NCBI GenBank assembly: GCA_022496805.1
Contig: CM040086.1
Location: 13,518,501 to 13,582,500 of the forward strand
Length of the DNA stretch: 64,000 nucleotides
Direction: 5' to 3'
Origin: Pohlia nutans
Taxonomy: Eukaryota; Streptophyta; Bryopsida; Bryales; Mniaceae
The position numbers and the translations under genes were made by a program. Shown piece after piece: positions 21,621 through 35,200 of the stretch; within the stretch, counting starts at the first letter, position 1; each line of letters starts with the position of its first letter. The notes below the pieces were generated by a model. That model searched no databases and was not told the DNA's origin. It saw nothing but the letters and a program-made list of their open reading frames with translations.

Positions 21621-22994
21621 TCTTTACTATATTACTTGAAATCTAGTTAAAATTAGAAACCAAGTTTACTTGGCAACAACATGATTGTCCCAAAATTCAT
21701 GGAATAAAAATGGCATTCCCTAATTACTTTAGTTTTCAAAAGGGTGCTCCATTGCACTGCTATGTTTTTGAGGAATTTAATGACTGAATTTTTAATTCAT
21801 GTATATACATTATTTCTATTAACTTATATCAATGTCTTGCGCTGGATTGTAATCTATCAATGTATGTTGTATAGAAGGGGGAACTAAGCTAAATCTTTTT
21901 GTTGATGGATGATAGTAATACCTGTAGAAATACAAACATAGACATCAATTTATAAATCACACAATTACAATTTATATGTATATGTATATATGTATGTATG
22001 TATGAACATGTATTTTACTATAAAAGGTTCAAGATACTTATATGAAATGTGAATATTTGAAATTTTGAACACGTCAATTTGATACTACAAAAAAAATTTG
22101 AATTATAAACATATGTATATATGTATATATATAATTATTTTTTTCAATTATATATATACACACTATCATGGTACTTAATTTGAAAAAACCAATTTACTAC
22201 ATATAATCTTTTGATTTAGATACTATGTGATTGAAATAGAACATAACCTGTGACCATGTGCATTTTTATGTTCTTGCCAACCTTGTTGTAAATACGAAGG
22301 TTTTATATCATCATCATTTTCATTAATTTTCAATCCTTTTAGATCGTCGGACAATGATTCAGTCTGAAATATAAAATATAAATGATGAAGATAAATTATG
22401 AAATAATGTAATAGTATAAATCTATGTAATTTAAGAATAATAATAAATATCAATGTATAAGCTTATGATTTTAAATAACCACCACATAAAAGCAATGTTT
22501 TTGACCTATCATACTTGATTCCAAATCAAAATGACTAAATATGTAGTTTTTACGAATTTTCAAAGAAAATTCTTATAAATTGATTATTAAATAATTCATA
22601 GCATGTTTCCAAAATTTGACCGTATGGATGTTGTCTTACTATTGTGTTCTACACGTGTTAAAATATTGAAGCTCATAAAAGTTGAGTAAGATGTACATTA
22701 TGACACATCTAGCATTTCAAGAAAACCCTTAGGCACTTAGGGGTTAAGGACAATCAGACCCTAGAGCTGCTACATTGTTGTGACACCAATTTCATTTTTT
22801 TTGCAGTGTCATCAAATAGCAGTGCTCACATTGGAGTTTCTAAACCCATCGAGTGTGGGCCAAAAACGTGAACATTGATCCTAAAAAATTTGAATGAACA
22901 CATTAGATATTAGCTACACATCGTGATCAGTCATATTACAGTGAGACAGTTATATTAATTGTATTAGTTTGTATTAATACAAATAGAGAGCCCA
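21621..22994. other. AT-rich nuclear spacer
   Basis: Contains short TATATG and TATGTATG repeats (about 21975-22000 and 22110-22160) and a possible TTAA-element end at about 22735-22750 (CACTTAGGGGTTAA). No gene could be supported. Confidence 0.4.
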
Positions 22995-23252
22995 ATGAGA
23001 GGAGAGGGGTCGGCGGTATCATCATCCGGTAGCAACAGCCATAGACGTATAATATTACAAGATATTATTACCCTGAGAGCGCGTTTTTCATTCTTTCGCA
23101 GTCAAGCAGCCGATTTCAGTCAAGTCTTCAATGAGCTCTCCAAAGTAGTGGAGACCCCACGGTGGCGAGAGTTACCACATACGGTAATCTTTGAGCACTT
23201 GCAGGAGCTCGGTGACGAGCTACACCGCAAGTACAACGAGAGATGGGGTTGA
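22995..23252 (+). CDS. Hypothetical 85-residue ORF
   Basis: ATG to TGA in moderately GC-rich DNA, unlike the AT-rich flanks. The product is hydrophilic with helical heptad-like stretches (FSQVFNELSKVV, FEHLQELGDELHRKY). I do not recognise it. It may be an exon or a gene fragment like its neighbours rather than a gene of its own. Confidence 0.25.
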   Translation: MRGEGSAVSSSGSNSHRRIILQDIITLRARFSFFRSQAADFSQVFNELSKVVETPRWRELPHTVIFEHLQELGDELHRKYNERWG

Positions 23253-24588
23253 TTGCATGGGTGTTAAGTACTGGTGTGGGTCTCCTCCTAGCCTTTCTCA
23301 GGTTTGATCCATGCTCTAACCCCCTCACATAAGGTACACGACCTGTTTCCGATCACCTTAAGCAATTCAGCACACTTCTGGTGGAGTAACAATAGGCAAA
23401 TAATTTTGCAGTGTAGGGAAATAGATTTGAAGGTCACATATTTTTAAACAAGTTTTGGGGCAATATTGAATTTACTACAAATTTTCAAAGTGAAGATTCT
23501 CTCCAACCCGTTCTCGCAACATAAGCTGACCTATTTCCAAAAACTGCAAAACTAGATTTGGAGAACACATGATATCATACTAACTCGGTAACAAGTTTCC
23601 ATTCTTGGTGCCAACCATTCCATATTAAGAAGAAACATGTTTCCATCACCGTTTACAAATGAATTCAAAAATAATGCAAGCTAGTTCACTGAAATAGGTC
23701 GCCCTATACTTCGTGATTGGGGGCCTGATCGAAAACAGGTCGTCTACCTTACCATGTAGTTGTTTTCTCTTTATACGGTGTGTAAGGGAAGTTTTTGAGC
23801 AAGAATTTTTTTCCGCATAATATTTCTGGTCAATATTGTATATCAGCTGTGCTTCTACTATTTTCACAAGATTATCTCTATCAAATGTTGACTAAGGTTG
23901 TCTCGTTTGTGCGTATGCTTTGTTTCTTTCTGGCACTCACCAAGATTATCTTCTTGTGGCTATTTTCTGTGGAGAAATAGTAAGACATCGATCATCTTCG
24001 GGCTTGCTGTCACTATTCCATTGCTGGTGGCTTCTGTCCACTTCATAATGGGAGTGATACAAAAACTACATGCTGCTATTAAAGATACAGAAAGTAGTAC
24101 CGAGACCAATAAAAACATTAACTTGAAAAATGCCAAAAACTAGGACAGTTCTTTCTAGACATAGGAAGTATATGTAGCCCCATACTGCAATATCTAAGAA
24201 AACAAAAGAAAAAAGAAAACAGATAAATCCATTACATGCATACCATCTGACACAAATGTACACCAATGATGCACACACCTCGTTTAGTTTAATTATCATA
24301 GTATATGTGGCATCCCAGTATAGGTGTTGTTACAAATTGGAATGTCTACACAACACTAACTGCAACAACTGCAACTGTACAATAGACCAGCCCTCCGTTC
24401 TTTTTACTACTGGAGAAGATTTGTTTGCAGAAATGCCCTATCTATTTCGAGGGGCTTGTGATTCTTCCAGATGAAGTGTCAATGCCTGAACAACAAAACC
24501 TCCGTCAGATAAGTCTCCGAGAAATTCCACACATGTTAGGGTTGTTAGGTTTTACTACATTAACAGCCAGCGAATACCACATACGACA
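23253..24588. other. Nuclear spacer, no gene seen
   Basis: Short ORFs on both strands lack recognisable motifs. It may hold introns or UTR of the minus-strand fragments to the right. Confidence 0.35.
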
Positions 24589-24696
24589 TAAGGGCAAGTT
24601 TAAACTAATGCGAGCAAAATTCACAGCAGCCACAAGATCAGAGTCCGTAGCAAGTAACACTATATCATCTTCATCATCTATATACTGCCACAACAC
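24589..24696 (-). pseudogene. PB1-domain exon fragment, CBSCBSPB-like
   Basis: The 36 codons read QYIDDEDDIVLLATDSDLVAA, VNFARISLNLPL. This fits the second half of a PB1 domain, closest in my memory to plant CBS-domain/PB1 proteins (pattern YEDEDxDKVVLASDSDLxAAV). The match stops at L-P-L, possibly at an intron. No CBS domains are seen nearby, so it is a captured or leftover exon. Confidence 0.6.
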
Positions 24697-24936
24697 AATC
24701 CATACATGTCACCACCATTCATCGCCTTTGTATTAATCAAGAGCCTCAAACATTTAACAGCAAAACACAAAGTCAACCCTCTCTAATTGCACTGTAATTG
24801 GCGTGTAATTGCACCTGACCACCTTTTACAGGTGCAATAAGTCCACACGTGAGGGTTCTAGTTACCAAGTTTTCTGTTATAAAATCAATACACTAAAATT
24901 GATACATTTTTTTCCCCTTGAACTAGAGATAATTAC

Positions 24937-26750
24937 CTTTTCATAATCAGTAACTTCAACAGCACGCTCTGCATCAAAACGTTCAGAATCTTTGGCAGGT
25001 CTCGAAAATTTCCAAGCACTTTGCTGCCACACTCGCCCTGTCCACTCACTCAGCAGCTGAAAGCCCTCCACAACAACCACGTACACATTCTCTTTAATAC
25101 GTTTCCTCAGTGCTGGGTCAACTGCCATTTCCACGTTCGCTGCCTCGAGCTGCAAACAAACAAGTCCAAAGAGTCAAAAAAACAAATTCAAAAGGTTTAA
25201 TTGACGTTTTTATCATTTTAGATTTTACAGTAGAAAGTTTTTCACAGGGATAGCTATTACCTGGTTCACAACTGAAGCAAACGGAATGCAGAAATCATCA
25301 TGATCAGCTCGCATAGTTAAGATGTTATTCACAATGAGATACTTCCTCTGGTACTTGCTGATAGTTAAGGTTAATACAATCTGGTCGGTTTCAACACTTG
25401 GGATAATGAAGTCATGGAAGAAAAGAGAATGGAGAAACAACAACGTACACAAGACAACAATTATTTATAAATAAATTCACAAAGGAGTGCTGCACGTGGA
25501 TATTAGATGGCCTCTCTAACGCTCAGTTCATGTGGCAGCGGCAGCCCTATAAATCGCATTTGTGCAGTAAGGTGGTGAAAATAAGGTGCCAGCTTCTTCA
25601 ACATGCTTGCAGGTGCCAAATGTAGGTCCGGAAATGCTGGGATTACTGGATCACGTTGTTACACGACAACATAGTATTATGCATGGTCAGTCACTCCCTA
25701 TACTACCTGATGAAACAATCACACGAGTATGTTGGGTAACCATGTACCTCATTACAAAAGATACCCTTATGAACCACAGATTGACATTCTAATACCAAAT
25801 TTCCTTGAGTTGTCAACTCATCAACCCCTAAAGGACCAAGGATTCATGGTTTTAGAATGATAAATTCAATTGATCATATTGTGAAGAACACAATTCAGAT
25901 GAGACCAAATTTTATATCACCGGAATCAGTGAAGAACATTGTATGTGTTGGTCAAACAACAAATCAATTTGAACAAAAAGAAGTCCACATAAAACCTACT
26001 CAAAACTGCTAAAAAAACATGAGGCCCATTTTGGGCTTCTTGGTCCTTTAGGTGAAGTGGTACTACAATGAGTACTGAGAGTTATGCAAGAATTTAAGAA
26101 GATGCACGCCCTGGAACCTGCTAAAGTGCTTAAATGTTACACATCTTGATACAATATATTCCAACACATTATGATGGCTCCAAAATGCACAGAGCATAAA
26201 TAAAGAAGAGAACCTTGAATGTATTCATGAGACGGGAGATCTTAATCTTCTTAAAGATGGATTCGCCTTCTTTTTCACCAGAAGTCGCAAGGACAACAAA
26301 GACCGGCAACACTCGTAAGAGGGAATGGCGCTCCGAATACAGTAACACACGGTCAGACTCTAAACACTCTAGAGTGAAGAGAATGAGCACTTGAATAATG
26401 TCCTCCACCTTGAAAAATAAAAACTATTAATCACCAACCAAGGCGTTAACATACATGAGCTACTGCATATTAAGAGGACAGAGCATACCCGTTCACTCGG
26501 AAAATCTCTTGCTGCAAGTTCAATAATATTGTCCATCGTGTGCTCAAAAAAATCTGTAAAACAATACAAATGAAAAACAGTACTCAAAAGCTTTTCTTTT
26601 TTCGTCGTGATATCATTAGTATTAGAAACAACTCCCATATCTACATTCACAACATCGAATAATAGAAAATGTCAATCACAAAGTTTGAGACAAAGCTCAG
26701 AGTGCCAACCTGAAGATCGTCTAGTTCGTCACGCATTTGTTCAGGCATTT
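24937..26750 (-). pseudogene. PIR: PIR/SRA1 (CYFIP) gene fragment, five exons
   Basis: Minus-strand exons with good splice sites: ending MRDELDDLQ at 26710; IFLSTRWTILLN, LQQEIFRVN (26553-26489); VEDIIQVLILFTLECLESD through EKEGESIFKKIKISRLMNTFK (26408-26214); KYQRKYLIVNNILTMRADHD, DFCIPFASVVNQ (ending 25261); LEAANVEMAVDP through VVEGFQLLSEWTGRVWQQSAW, KFSRP, DYEK (25149-24937). These match consecutive parts of plant PIR/SRA1, the RAC-binding subunit of the WAVE/SCAR actin-nucleation complex (about 1,280 residues). The exon run is in order and in frame, but both ends of the gene are missing, and the exon near 25.4 kb is only partly alike. A MITE sits in one intron (25821-26056). It is a truncated copy, probably captured by a transposon. 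Confidence 0.82.
25821..26056. mobile_element. MITE with ACCCCTAAAGGACCAAG ends
   Basis: 236 bp with inverted ends CCCCTAAAGGACCAAG at left and CTTGGTCCTTTAGG at right, flanked by TCAA and TGAA. Its body, including AAGTCCACATAAAACCTACT and GAGGCCCATTTTGGGCTTC, matches the copy at 55647-55817. It lies in an intron of the PIR fragment. Confidence 0.8.
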
Positions 26751-27164
26751 GAAGAAACTTTTAGGCATTAGTCTAAATTTCTTTTAAGGCATATGAAGAA
26801 ACTATAATTGCTAGTCAGAGATTTGCTCACTTGCTTTATATAGACTAACGTACCTCTTGTACCAAGAAAAATCAAGAGCCTCAAACATTTAAAAAAAACA
26901 AAAAGTCAACCTTCTCTAATTGGACAGCCTCAGAAATCGAAACCCTAAATGAACCGATACAGAAAAAATAAAATTCAGCCACTTCGAATCATTAGGGTTT
27001 CGCAATGTGTGAAATTCCGAAAACTCCCCATGATCTTCCATTCACCTTGCGCTTGAGATGCCGGAGACTTCGCCGATCTCGCCATGGGTGGAGACAGAGA
27101 CAGATTTCCGAAGCTCCTGGACGCCCGATAATTGTGATCAAGCTCTCAAACACTGAAAGACAGT
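26751..27164. other. Spacer between PIR and PSAT fragments
   Basis: A minus-strand ATG near 27086 begins MARSAKSPASQAQ and ends at a possible GT splice site (GCGCAAGGTGAATGG). This could be a first exon of some gene, not identified. The rest is AT-rich. Confidence 0.3.
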
Positions 27165-27455
27165 TGCAGCACCTATGACAATGTAGTGGGCAACATCCTC
27201 GGGCCCGGCAAGATTCAGAAGAATGGCGGAAAACTGCGTGGAAGCGCCTCCTTGCAAGAACAGAACGGCGTAGTTGTCCAGCACCTTCAAAAGCTCCTGG
27301 ATATCCTTCTCGGCCTTCTGGATGATGGACGTGAACTCCTTCCCGCGGTGCGACATCTCCATGACACACATCCCGCTACCCGCGCCAATTGACAAGCTCT
27401 TCCTCCGCTTGCTTCACAACCTTGGCCGGCGAAAATCAACGACGACAACGACAAC
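27165..27455 (-). pseudogene. Phosphoserine aminotransferase fragment
   Basis: One frame gives [14 protein letters not shown]; after a one-base shift comes [49 protein letters not shown]. These are the start and substrate-binding region of phosphoserine aminotransferase (SerC/PSAT), the plastid serine-synthesis enzyme. The match ends near 27165 and the remaining 300 or so residues, including the PLP lysine, are absent. It is a broken partial copy beside the PIR fragment, on the same strand. Confidence 0.85.
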
Positions 27456-27919
27456 GTCGTACGTGGCAGCATTCAGCAACGTCGTTGTACTTGGTCTACA
27501 TGCGCCTTCGTCATTCCAGCAAACCTCTCAACCCCAAAAATACCCCAGAAAACAACACGAATCGTGAGTTCTCGGCAACAGAAACACCGGAACGAAGATT
27601 TCGGAGTTGGCGGAGTGAGAGTTCTAACATAGGAATCGCAATCGCAAGCAGCGGCGAGGAGGAATGGAATTGCACGACTCACAGAAGCGACTCGCGCGGA
27701 GATAAGGGGCCGAAGACGACGACGGTCATGACGCTGACGATTTTTCTTCATAATTTTCTGGGGTAAAACCCTCTCCGAGTTCCTCGTCGATAGAATTAAT
27801 CATTCCCAATATAAAATATTATCTAATATTCTTTGCTATATAAAGATAAATTACTTAATTGCAAAAAATTACTTTTATTTCATTACTTTTTTTATAAATA
27901 GTTTCATTTTAAAGAACGG
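27456..27919. other. Nuclear-to-plastid junction region
   Basis: GC-rich minus-strand leader of the PSAT fragment (to about 27760) gives way to AT-rich plastid psbA upstream DNA. The exact junction is near 27770-27850. No further gene seen. Confidence 0.4.
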
Positions 27920-27952
27920 TTGACATAGTAACACATTTTGTGTAATACTATA
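27920..27952 (+). promoter_or_regulatory. Fossil psbA promoter
   Basis: TTGACA at 27920-27925 and TAATAC followed by TATAAA at 27943 onward, spaced 17 bp, match the bacterial-type plastid promoter of psbA. It stands 65 bases before the psbA start. It is not expected to act in the nucleus. Confidence 0.65.
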
Positions 27953-28016
27953 AATTAACAAGTTTCTATACTTGGATAACTTATTATTATTATTATTTTA
28001 CAAACCAACTTTTACC

Positions 28017-29073
28017 ATGACTGCAACTTTAGAAAGACGCGAAAGCGCAAGCTTATGGGGTTGCTTTTGCGACTGGGATACCAACACTGAAAATCGCCTT
28101 TACATTGGATGGTTCGGTGTACTAATGATGCCTACCATGTTAACTGCAACCTCTGTATTCATTATTGCTTTCTTGGCAGCTCCTATAGATATTGATGATA
28201 TTTGTGAGCTTGTTTCTGGTTCTCTTCTTTACGGACACAACATAATCCCTGGTGCTATTATTCCTACTTTTGCACCTATCGGTTTGCACTTCTACCTAAT
28301 TTGGGAAGCTGCTTTCGTTGATCAATGGCTATACAATGGTAGTCCTTATAAACTAATCGTTCTTCACTTCTTACTTGGTGTAGCTTGCTACATGGGTCGT
28401 GAATGGGAACTTAGCTTTCGTTTAGGTATCCGTCTTTGGCTCGTTGTTGCATATTGAGCTCATGTTGCAGCTGCTACTGCTGTTTTCTTGATCTACCCTA
28501 TTGGTCAAGGAAGCTTCTTTAACGGTATGCCTTTAGGAATCTCTGGTACTTTCAAATTTATGATTGTGTTCGAAGCAAAACATAATATCCTTATGCACCC
28601 ATTCCACATGTTTGGTGTAGATGGTGTATTCGGCGGCTCTCTATTTAGTGCTATGCATGGTTCTTTGGTAACTTCAAGTTTAATCTGAGAAACTACTGAG
28701 AATGAGTCTGCTATCGCAGGTACAAGTTTGGTCAAATAGAAGAAACTGACAACATCGTAGTTGCTCATGATTACTTTGGTAGGCTTATTTATCAATACGC
28801 TAGTTTTAACAACTCTCGTTCCTTACACTTCTTATCAGCTGTTGGGCCTGTAGTAGATATCTGTTTACTGCAATAGGTATCAACACAATGACTTTCAACC
28901 TAAATGGTTTCAACTTTAACCGATCTGTTGTTGACAGTCAAGGCCGTGTAATTAACACTTGGGCTGACATCATTAAACATGCTAACCTTGGTATGGAAGC
29001 TATGCATGAACGTAACGATCACAACTTCCCTCTAAATTTAGCTGCTATTGAAGCTGCTTCTATAAATGATTAA
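28017..29073 (+). pseudogene. psbA: psbA remnant (photosystem II D1)
   Basis: ATG 28017 opens [15 protein letters not shown], followed by [28 protein letters not shown], a TGA at 28456, then [30 protein letters not shown], another TGA in SLIRETTENE, a frameshift, and the C-terminal [15 protein letters not shown] to TAA 29073. This is the D1 reaction-centre protein, slightly short of its 353 codons. Stops, frameshifts and many replacements show it is a NUPT copy. trnH follows as in plastids. Confidence 0.93.
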
Positions 29074-29203
29074 TATTTTAGTTATAATTTTAAAATAACA
29101 AAATTATAAAAAATAGGATAACCACTTGAAAAATAATGACCTTAGGAACTAAAGCCCTAAGATCATTATTTTTTATTTAATAGAAATTAATAAATTTGAA
29201 AAA
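29074..29203. terminator. Fossil psbA 3' stem-loop
   Basis: AAAATAATGACCTTAGG at about 29130 and CCTAAGATCATTATTTT at about 29157 form an inverted repeat with a short loop, as in the 3' end of plastid psbA transcripts. Confidence 0.55.
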
Positions 29204-29280
29204 GGGCGGACATGGCTAACTGGATTAGTGCAGTGGATTGTGGATCCACCACGCTCAGGTTCAATTCCTGTCGTTCGCCC
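29204..29280 (+). pseudogene. trnH-GUG: trnH-GUG remnant
   Basis: GGGCGGACATGGCTAACTGG through TTGTGGATC (anticodon GTG) to TCAATTCCTGTCGTTCGCCC. Close to intact plastid tRNA-His, including the extra 5' G that pairs at the acceptor end. Its place between psbA and ycf2 supports a seedless-plant plastid order. Confidence 0.88.
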
Positions 29281-29614
29281 ATTTTAAATAAATTTGAATT
29301 AAATAAAAACTTATTATTATTTATAAAGATTAAATTATTTTTTAATAATTAGTTGACGACACCTTTTGTTTATGTCATTATAAATAGAATAACATAAATA
29401 TATTAAATAAAATGATAATTTTTAAATTAAAATTTTAGCTAAAATTCTCGCTAATTATTTTTATAAATATAAAAACTTAGCAATGCCTAAATACATATAC
29501 TATTTTTCTATGAAAGAAAAATAGCAAAAAAGATTAAATTTTTAAATTTATGTAATTGAAATTTCCATATAAAAATCTTGTTATTAAAAGTTTTATCTAA
29601 TTGCTGTAAAAAAA
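29281..29614. other. trnH-ycf2 spacer
   Basis: Decayed AT-rich plastid spacer. No gene seen. Confidence 0.4.
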
Positions 29615-31470
29615 ATGAAACAAGAATTATCAAAATACAAATACTTATATGAAAGATTAAAATTGGAAGAAATAAAAAACCCTCAATACTTTTTTGAGAT
29701 AGGGGCAAAATCAAATTTAGTTAAATTTCTAATTAGAATTTTTCTTAATAAAGAAAAATTTATTAAATTTTTTGACTTTTGATTTATGAGTTCATTAGTT
29801 TTACGTGATTTAAATAGTTCGATAACTAACAGAAATTCAATATTCAATAATTTTTTATTACTTACATTATCAAAAAATTATATCCTTTAAGTAATAAAGC
29901 TATTATTGGAAAACATTTAAATTTAGTTAAAATAGTTTTTAGACAGATAAATTATTAGAAGTATAAAGAAAAAATTTGAAAAAACCTTTAATGAAAAAAT
30001 TATTTCGACTTTTGCACAGTCTCTTTACAAAAAAATTGATCTAAAAAAAAGAAACAATATTCTGTTATTAGAGCAAGTTTTATGGAAAACTATATGTTAT
30101 ACTTGCATACAGTAAAAATTTAATTAAAATCTCATAATGGTGGAAAACTTTGGATTATAAAAGTAATTCTACCTAGTTCGAAAATTTCTTCCAATTCTAT
30201 GAAAAAAATTAATAAATTATTTTTAAAAATTATTTAAATTTAAAAAAAAATCTATGTAACTAATATACTTTGTCAAAATTATGATTGAGAAAATAAATTT
30301 AATTCTTTTTTTTTGGATAATCTTCATTTACTGTTCTTCTCTTCATTGTACTTTTAAAAAGTCAAAGTAATTTCAATTTTTTTTAAGAAATAGGAAATTA
30401 GGATTAAATAAACATTAAAACCATTAGAAGAAAGTTTGGTTCTTCAAATATAATGTGCTTTTTGTGAAAAAATACTTTTTGAAATAGAAAGTACCTTAAA
30501 ATTAAATAATTTTGATTCAATAATTAATTTGGACAACAAGAGTTCTAATACTAATTTCTTTTTCAATTCCAGTATCTTATCAAGAAAAAATAAATCGTAA
30601 ACAATTTTATTTAGTAAAATTTTGGAGTGAAGCCGATCAAATTATTGCAAAATCCTATATTTTAATTATAAAAAAAGGATGGCTTTTTATGCTGAATCCA
30701 TTATATGGCATTTATATAAAAAAAGGTTTATTAGAAGGTAAAAATAATTCAAATGAAATTGATATTAATAGAAATAAATTAGATATAAGATTATTTAAAT
30801 TGAAATCATTATATCATAAAAAATAATTTTAAGAGCCGGTGAAGTTTCATCAGAAATTTTATATAAAATGTTAAACTATATTTTATATTAAATGAAAAAC
30901 TCAAATAAATTAATAAATAATTATGAAATAATTGATCAAATTTTTGAATTAGAAAGAAAAAAGGAACCTAAAATAGTTCAAAGTTTAAATTTAGTTGAAA
31001 CTAGTTTTGATAAATCACACAATATTCTTTTTTGAAATGGTTCTCAAAGAAAAAAAAGTCTGAATAGCAAAAACGTTAAACAAAATACTTTTTTGGGATA
31101 TACTCTTTATTTTTTCAAAATAAAAAAAACATAATAAATTCAAATTTATTTTTGAATCCTTTTTTCAAAATAATCTAATATTATGGATAAAATTTTTATT
31201 TAGAGAAAATAAAAAATATACTACAAATATATATTTTTTAAATAATTCTTTTTCAAAATTTAGTTCTAATATTTTATAAATATTTTGCCTATAGATGAAT
31301 TGAGTATTGATTTTTCTCCTATGAAATAATATAGAAACTTCTTTAGAATAGTTGAAAAACAAAAGAATAACTTTTTAGGCATATAGATTAATTTATTTAT
31401 GGAAAGTTAAAAGAAATTATATAAATTTGAATACTTTTACTTTTTTTAGATTATGCTTATAAAACTATTC

Positions 31471-31624
<154 letters not shown>

Positions 31625-32166
31625 TAAATCAATTTCATTAATAAATTACAAATCCTCCAAAAATATTTTCTATTAATTATGGTTTTTTATTCACAAAATA
31701 TATTAGTATCACTAATTATAATCAAAATATAAATTTATTTTTTATTTTTTATTTCGAAGGAGTTATTTTGAAAAATTTACCTAGTTTTCTAGATACATTA
31801 AATTTATTAATAATTAATTAAATTTTATTTTATACAAAAACTCCTGATTGTACTTTGAATTATGAAAATAAATAAAATCTTGAATAAAAAAAAACTTAAT
31901 AATTTATGGAAAAATGAATGACAAAATAAAGCTTTAATAAAAAATGATTTAACAAAATTAAAATAGACAATATTTTTTTTGAAATTTATATTAAAATTTC
32001 AAATGATAATAAAATAATCTATAATAAGTCTTACGAAAATTCAATAAAATCTTTAAAATTTTATTTTTAATTATTAAATTGTTTCATTATAGAAAAAAGA
32101 ATTTAGAAAACTTAATCAAAATTACAATTGATTTAAATTTATGAAATTGGAAATACACATTATTAG

Positions 32167-32168
<2 letters not shown>

Positions 32169-32217
<49 letters not shown>
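32169..32217. repeat. Second (AT)n expansion in ycf2 remnant
   Basis: About 48 bp of alternating AT, flanked by ATTAGAATT and AATTCTAAT, an inverted pair that makes the block a long palindrome. Confidence 0.9.
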
Positions 32218-32220
<3 letters not shown>

Positions 32221-35200
32221 CTAATAATAATATTATTAAAAAAAATATATTCATCATAATTTTAATCAATATACTTCAATTGATGGAAGAAAAATAAATG
32301 AAAAAGCATTCAAATTTCTTATTGAAAAACATAATAAAAAAATTATTTTTATCTACTTAAATAAAAAAATTAAATATTAAAAGATTTAATTAAGCACTAG
32401 TCTAATAAAATAAATTAAAAAAATATTTATGTATTTTATAAGACCTTTATATCTTTTTTTCAAAAGAATGTTTGTAAAATTTCAAAACAATTAATTGATT
32501 TTCCAAAAATTATAAATATTAAAACAAAATTCAAAAGTTTTTTTAAAATAAAAATACTTTATTAGTGCAAGTAGCAGTTAATATTTATCATAAATCAAAA
32601 ACATATTTTTTATTTTAATAAAATATTGGTTACTAACTTTCTTATACATTATTTAATAATAAAATTTACACAAAAAAATTATTAGTATTTGTTTTTGCCA
32701 ATATGGCAAAATGAAAAAATATATATTTTAGTTCTATGAAAATGTCTAATGAAATATTATTAAATTCTCAATTGTCTAAAGCAGATACACAAACATTATT
32801 CAATTTTTTATATTATTCTTAGTTGATCTATAAGAAAAGCTAAGTGTTTTATTCAAAAAAAAAGAAAAGTATATAATTTTAAATAAACACAATCAATAAA
32901 AAATATATCTATAAAAAAATTGTTCTTGAAATAATAAATTAACTTTTTTTTTACACCAAATTGAATAAAAATTCAAATATTAGATCAAAAATATATATAA
33001 AACTTTTTTATCAAAATATTTTGAAAATTTTAATTATAGAAAACTAATCTTTATACATTAGTTTTACTCAAATAAGTTATTTATTTTATTAGTTAAACTT
33101 AATCTTAGTTCTTATGATTTAAAAAAAAAAAAAGTAATCTAGATAAAGCTCGCTGTATTGAAAATGCGTTAAAAGAAAAAGAATGTTTATCAAATAGATT
33201 ATTTTGAAAATTATTTACTTGCTGAGTTTTTTGTAGAAATAAAAAACGAAAGTAATCAAACAGTTAGTTTGATTAATAAATTATTTATTATAAAATCTAA
33301 TTCTAAAGAAAATTTAATAGATATTATTTTAAATGATAACAATATAAATAAGATATATTTTAATGATGAAAAAGAAAATCTTTTTCAATAAATCCTATTA
33401 AATTAATTCCACAAGTTAAAACACATCAAATATTTTAAAAACCAGTAAAGTGGACTTATTTGAAAAATATATACTATGGTTTTTTACTTTCAAATAGTGG
33501 AAGTATTTTAAAAATATAGTTTTAAATTTATTTACAAATTTGTTATAAAATATTAATGATCAATTTAATTATATTTTATCAACTATTTCACAATATTAAA
33601 AAAAATTAGAGTATTTATTAAAAACTTTATTGTTTGATTTAAAAAACAGAATTATTGGTAGTTTATTTGAAAATTGGAATTTACGTTTATTTAAACAAAT
33701 CAATAAACAATCTAATAATCAACAAATAATAGAGCCATCTTCTTCTCTCAATTTGGTTACTAAATGGAATAAACAATATATAGCGACTATAAGTTTTAGA
33801 TTTTTCATCCATTGTTTTTTCAAAAATATTTTTCCAGTTTATTAGGCTCAAATTATTTTTACCTATGAAGATCTTTTGAAATAATTCAATCTTTAATAGA
33901 TTCTTCACGTGGAAGAAATTTAGATAATTTGATCCATAATAATTCAATACAAATCGTTAAATCAGAAAATCTGTTAATACATCTTTTTAGAAATTTAAAA
34001 TTCTACTTATTTACAAAAATAAAAAATAAAAAATAAAAAATAAAAAATAACAAGAAAGGAGTAGATCTTTCTCGCAGAGAACGAAAACTATTAGTGCAAT
34101 TTTTGATAACTAATAAAAGCGTTGAACAATATAGATCGAGATTTACTTCTAATAATAACTCTATAATGTTTCAATTTGATAATCCAATTGTGAAACAACA
34201 AAATTTGAAAAATTATTTAGAAAATTTAATTGAAAATTGTCAAAAGAATTTAGTTAATCATCCACTTCATCAATTTTATTTAGCACAAAATTTTGTTTTT
34301 TTTATCATCCTGGCAAAAAACGACTTTTTTACCTATTCCATGGCAAATTGATATTTTAAAATCAACTTTGTATAAAAAACTTGTTCCACTTGAATTAAGA
34401 CTTTTTTCCTCAAAAGGAATTTTGAAAATAGATTCATTAGAAACTGGACTCTCTTACTTGGTTAAAAATTTAGCAACAAATTCTTTTGTTCCTTTAATAT
34501 AAATATCTATAAATAAACTTTTATGTAATAAACTTGACATTATAACTGAGAGTTGGATGAACGTTTTGATGGAAAGTTTACGAAGATTAAATCTTATTTT
34601 AGAATTAGCAAAAAAACTCTCTCCATGTATAGTATGAATACAAAATATTCATAAACTTAATGTAAATCGTTCAACTTAAAATGTGGAATTTGATCCTGCC
34701 TTTTTACTTGGTATTTTCTTAAAATATTTTCAAATTGGTTTTAATAAAAAAAATACTTACAATATAGTTATTATTGGTTCAACTCATTTTCCTAAAAAAG
34801 TGGATCCTGCTTTAATTTCTCCAAATAGATTAGATCGATTAATAAATATTCAAATTTATTACACAATAAAAATTGTGAATATTTTTATTTGAAAAATAAA
34901 AAAACATGTATTAACGAATTTGGATATAGAACCATAGGATATAATGCACGGGATTTATGAAGACTAATGAATGAAATTTTATAAATTAGTATTGTTCAAA
35001 ATCTATCTATGATAGAAAAAAACACTAGAGAAGATTAGCTTTTCATAGACAAGCTTTAGGTTCTACATATATAAATAATAAAATAAATTTTACACAGAAT
35101 TATGGGATACTCTTTTATAAAGTTGGAAAAGTTCTTATACAAAATTTATTTCTAAAAGACTCATCTAGAAATCCTTTATATTTTGGTAACGATTTGTGGA

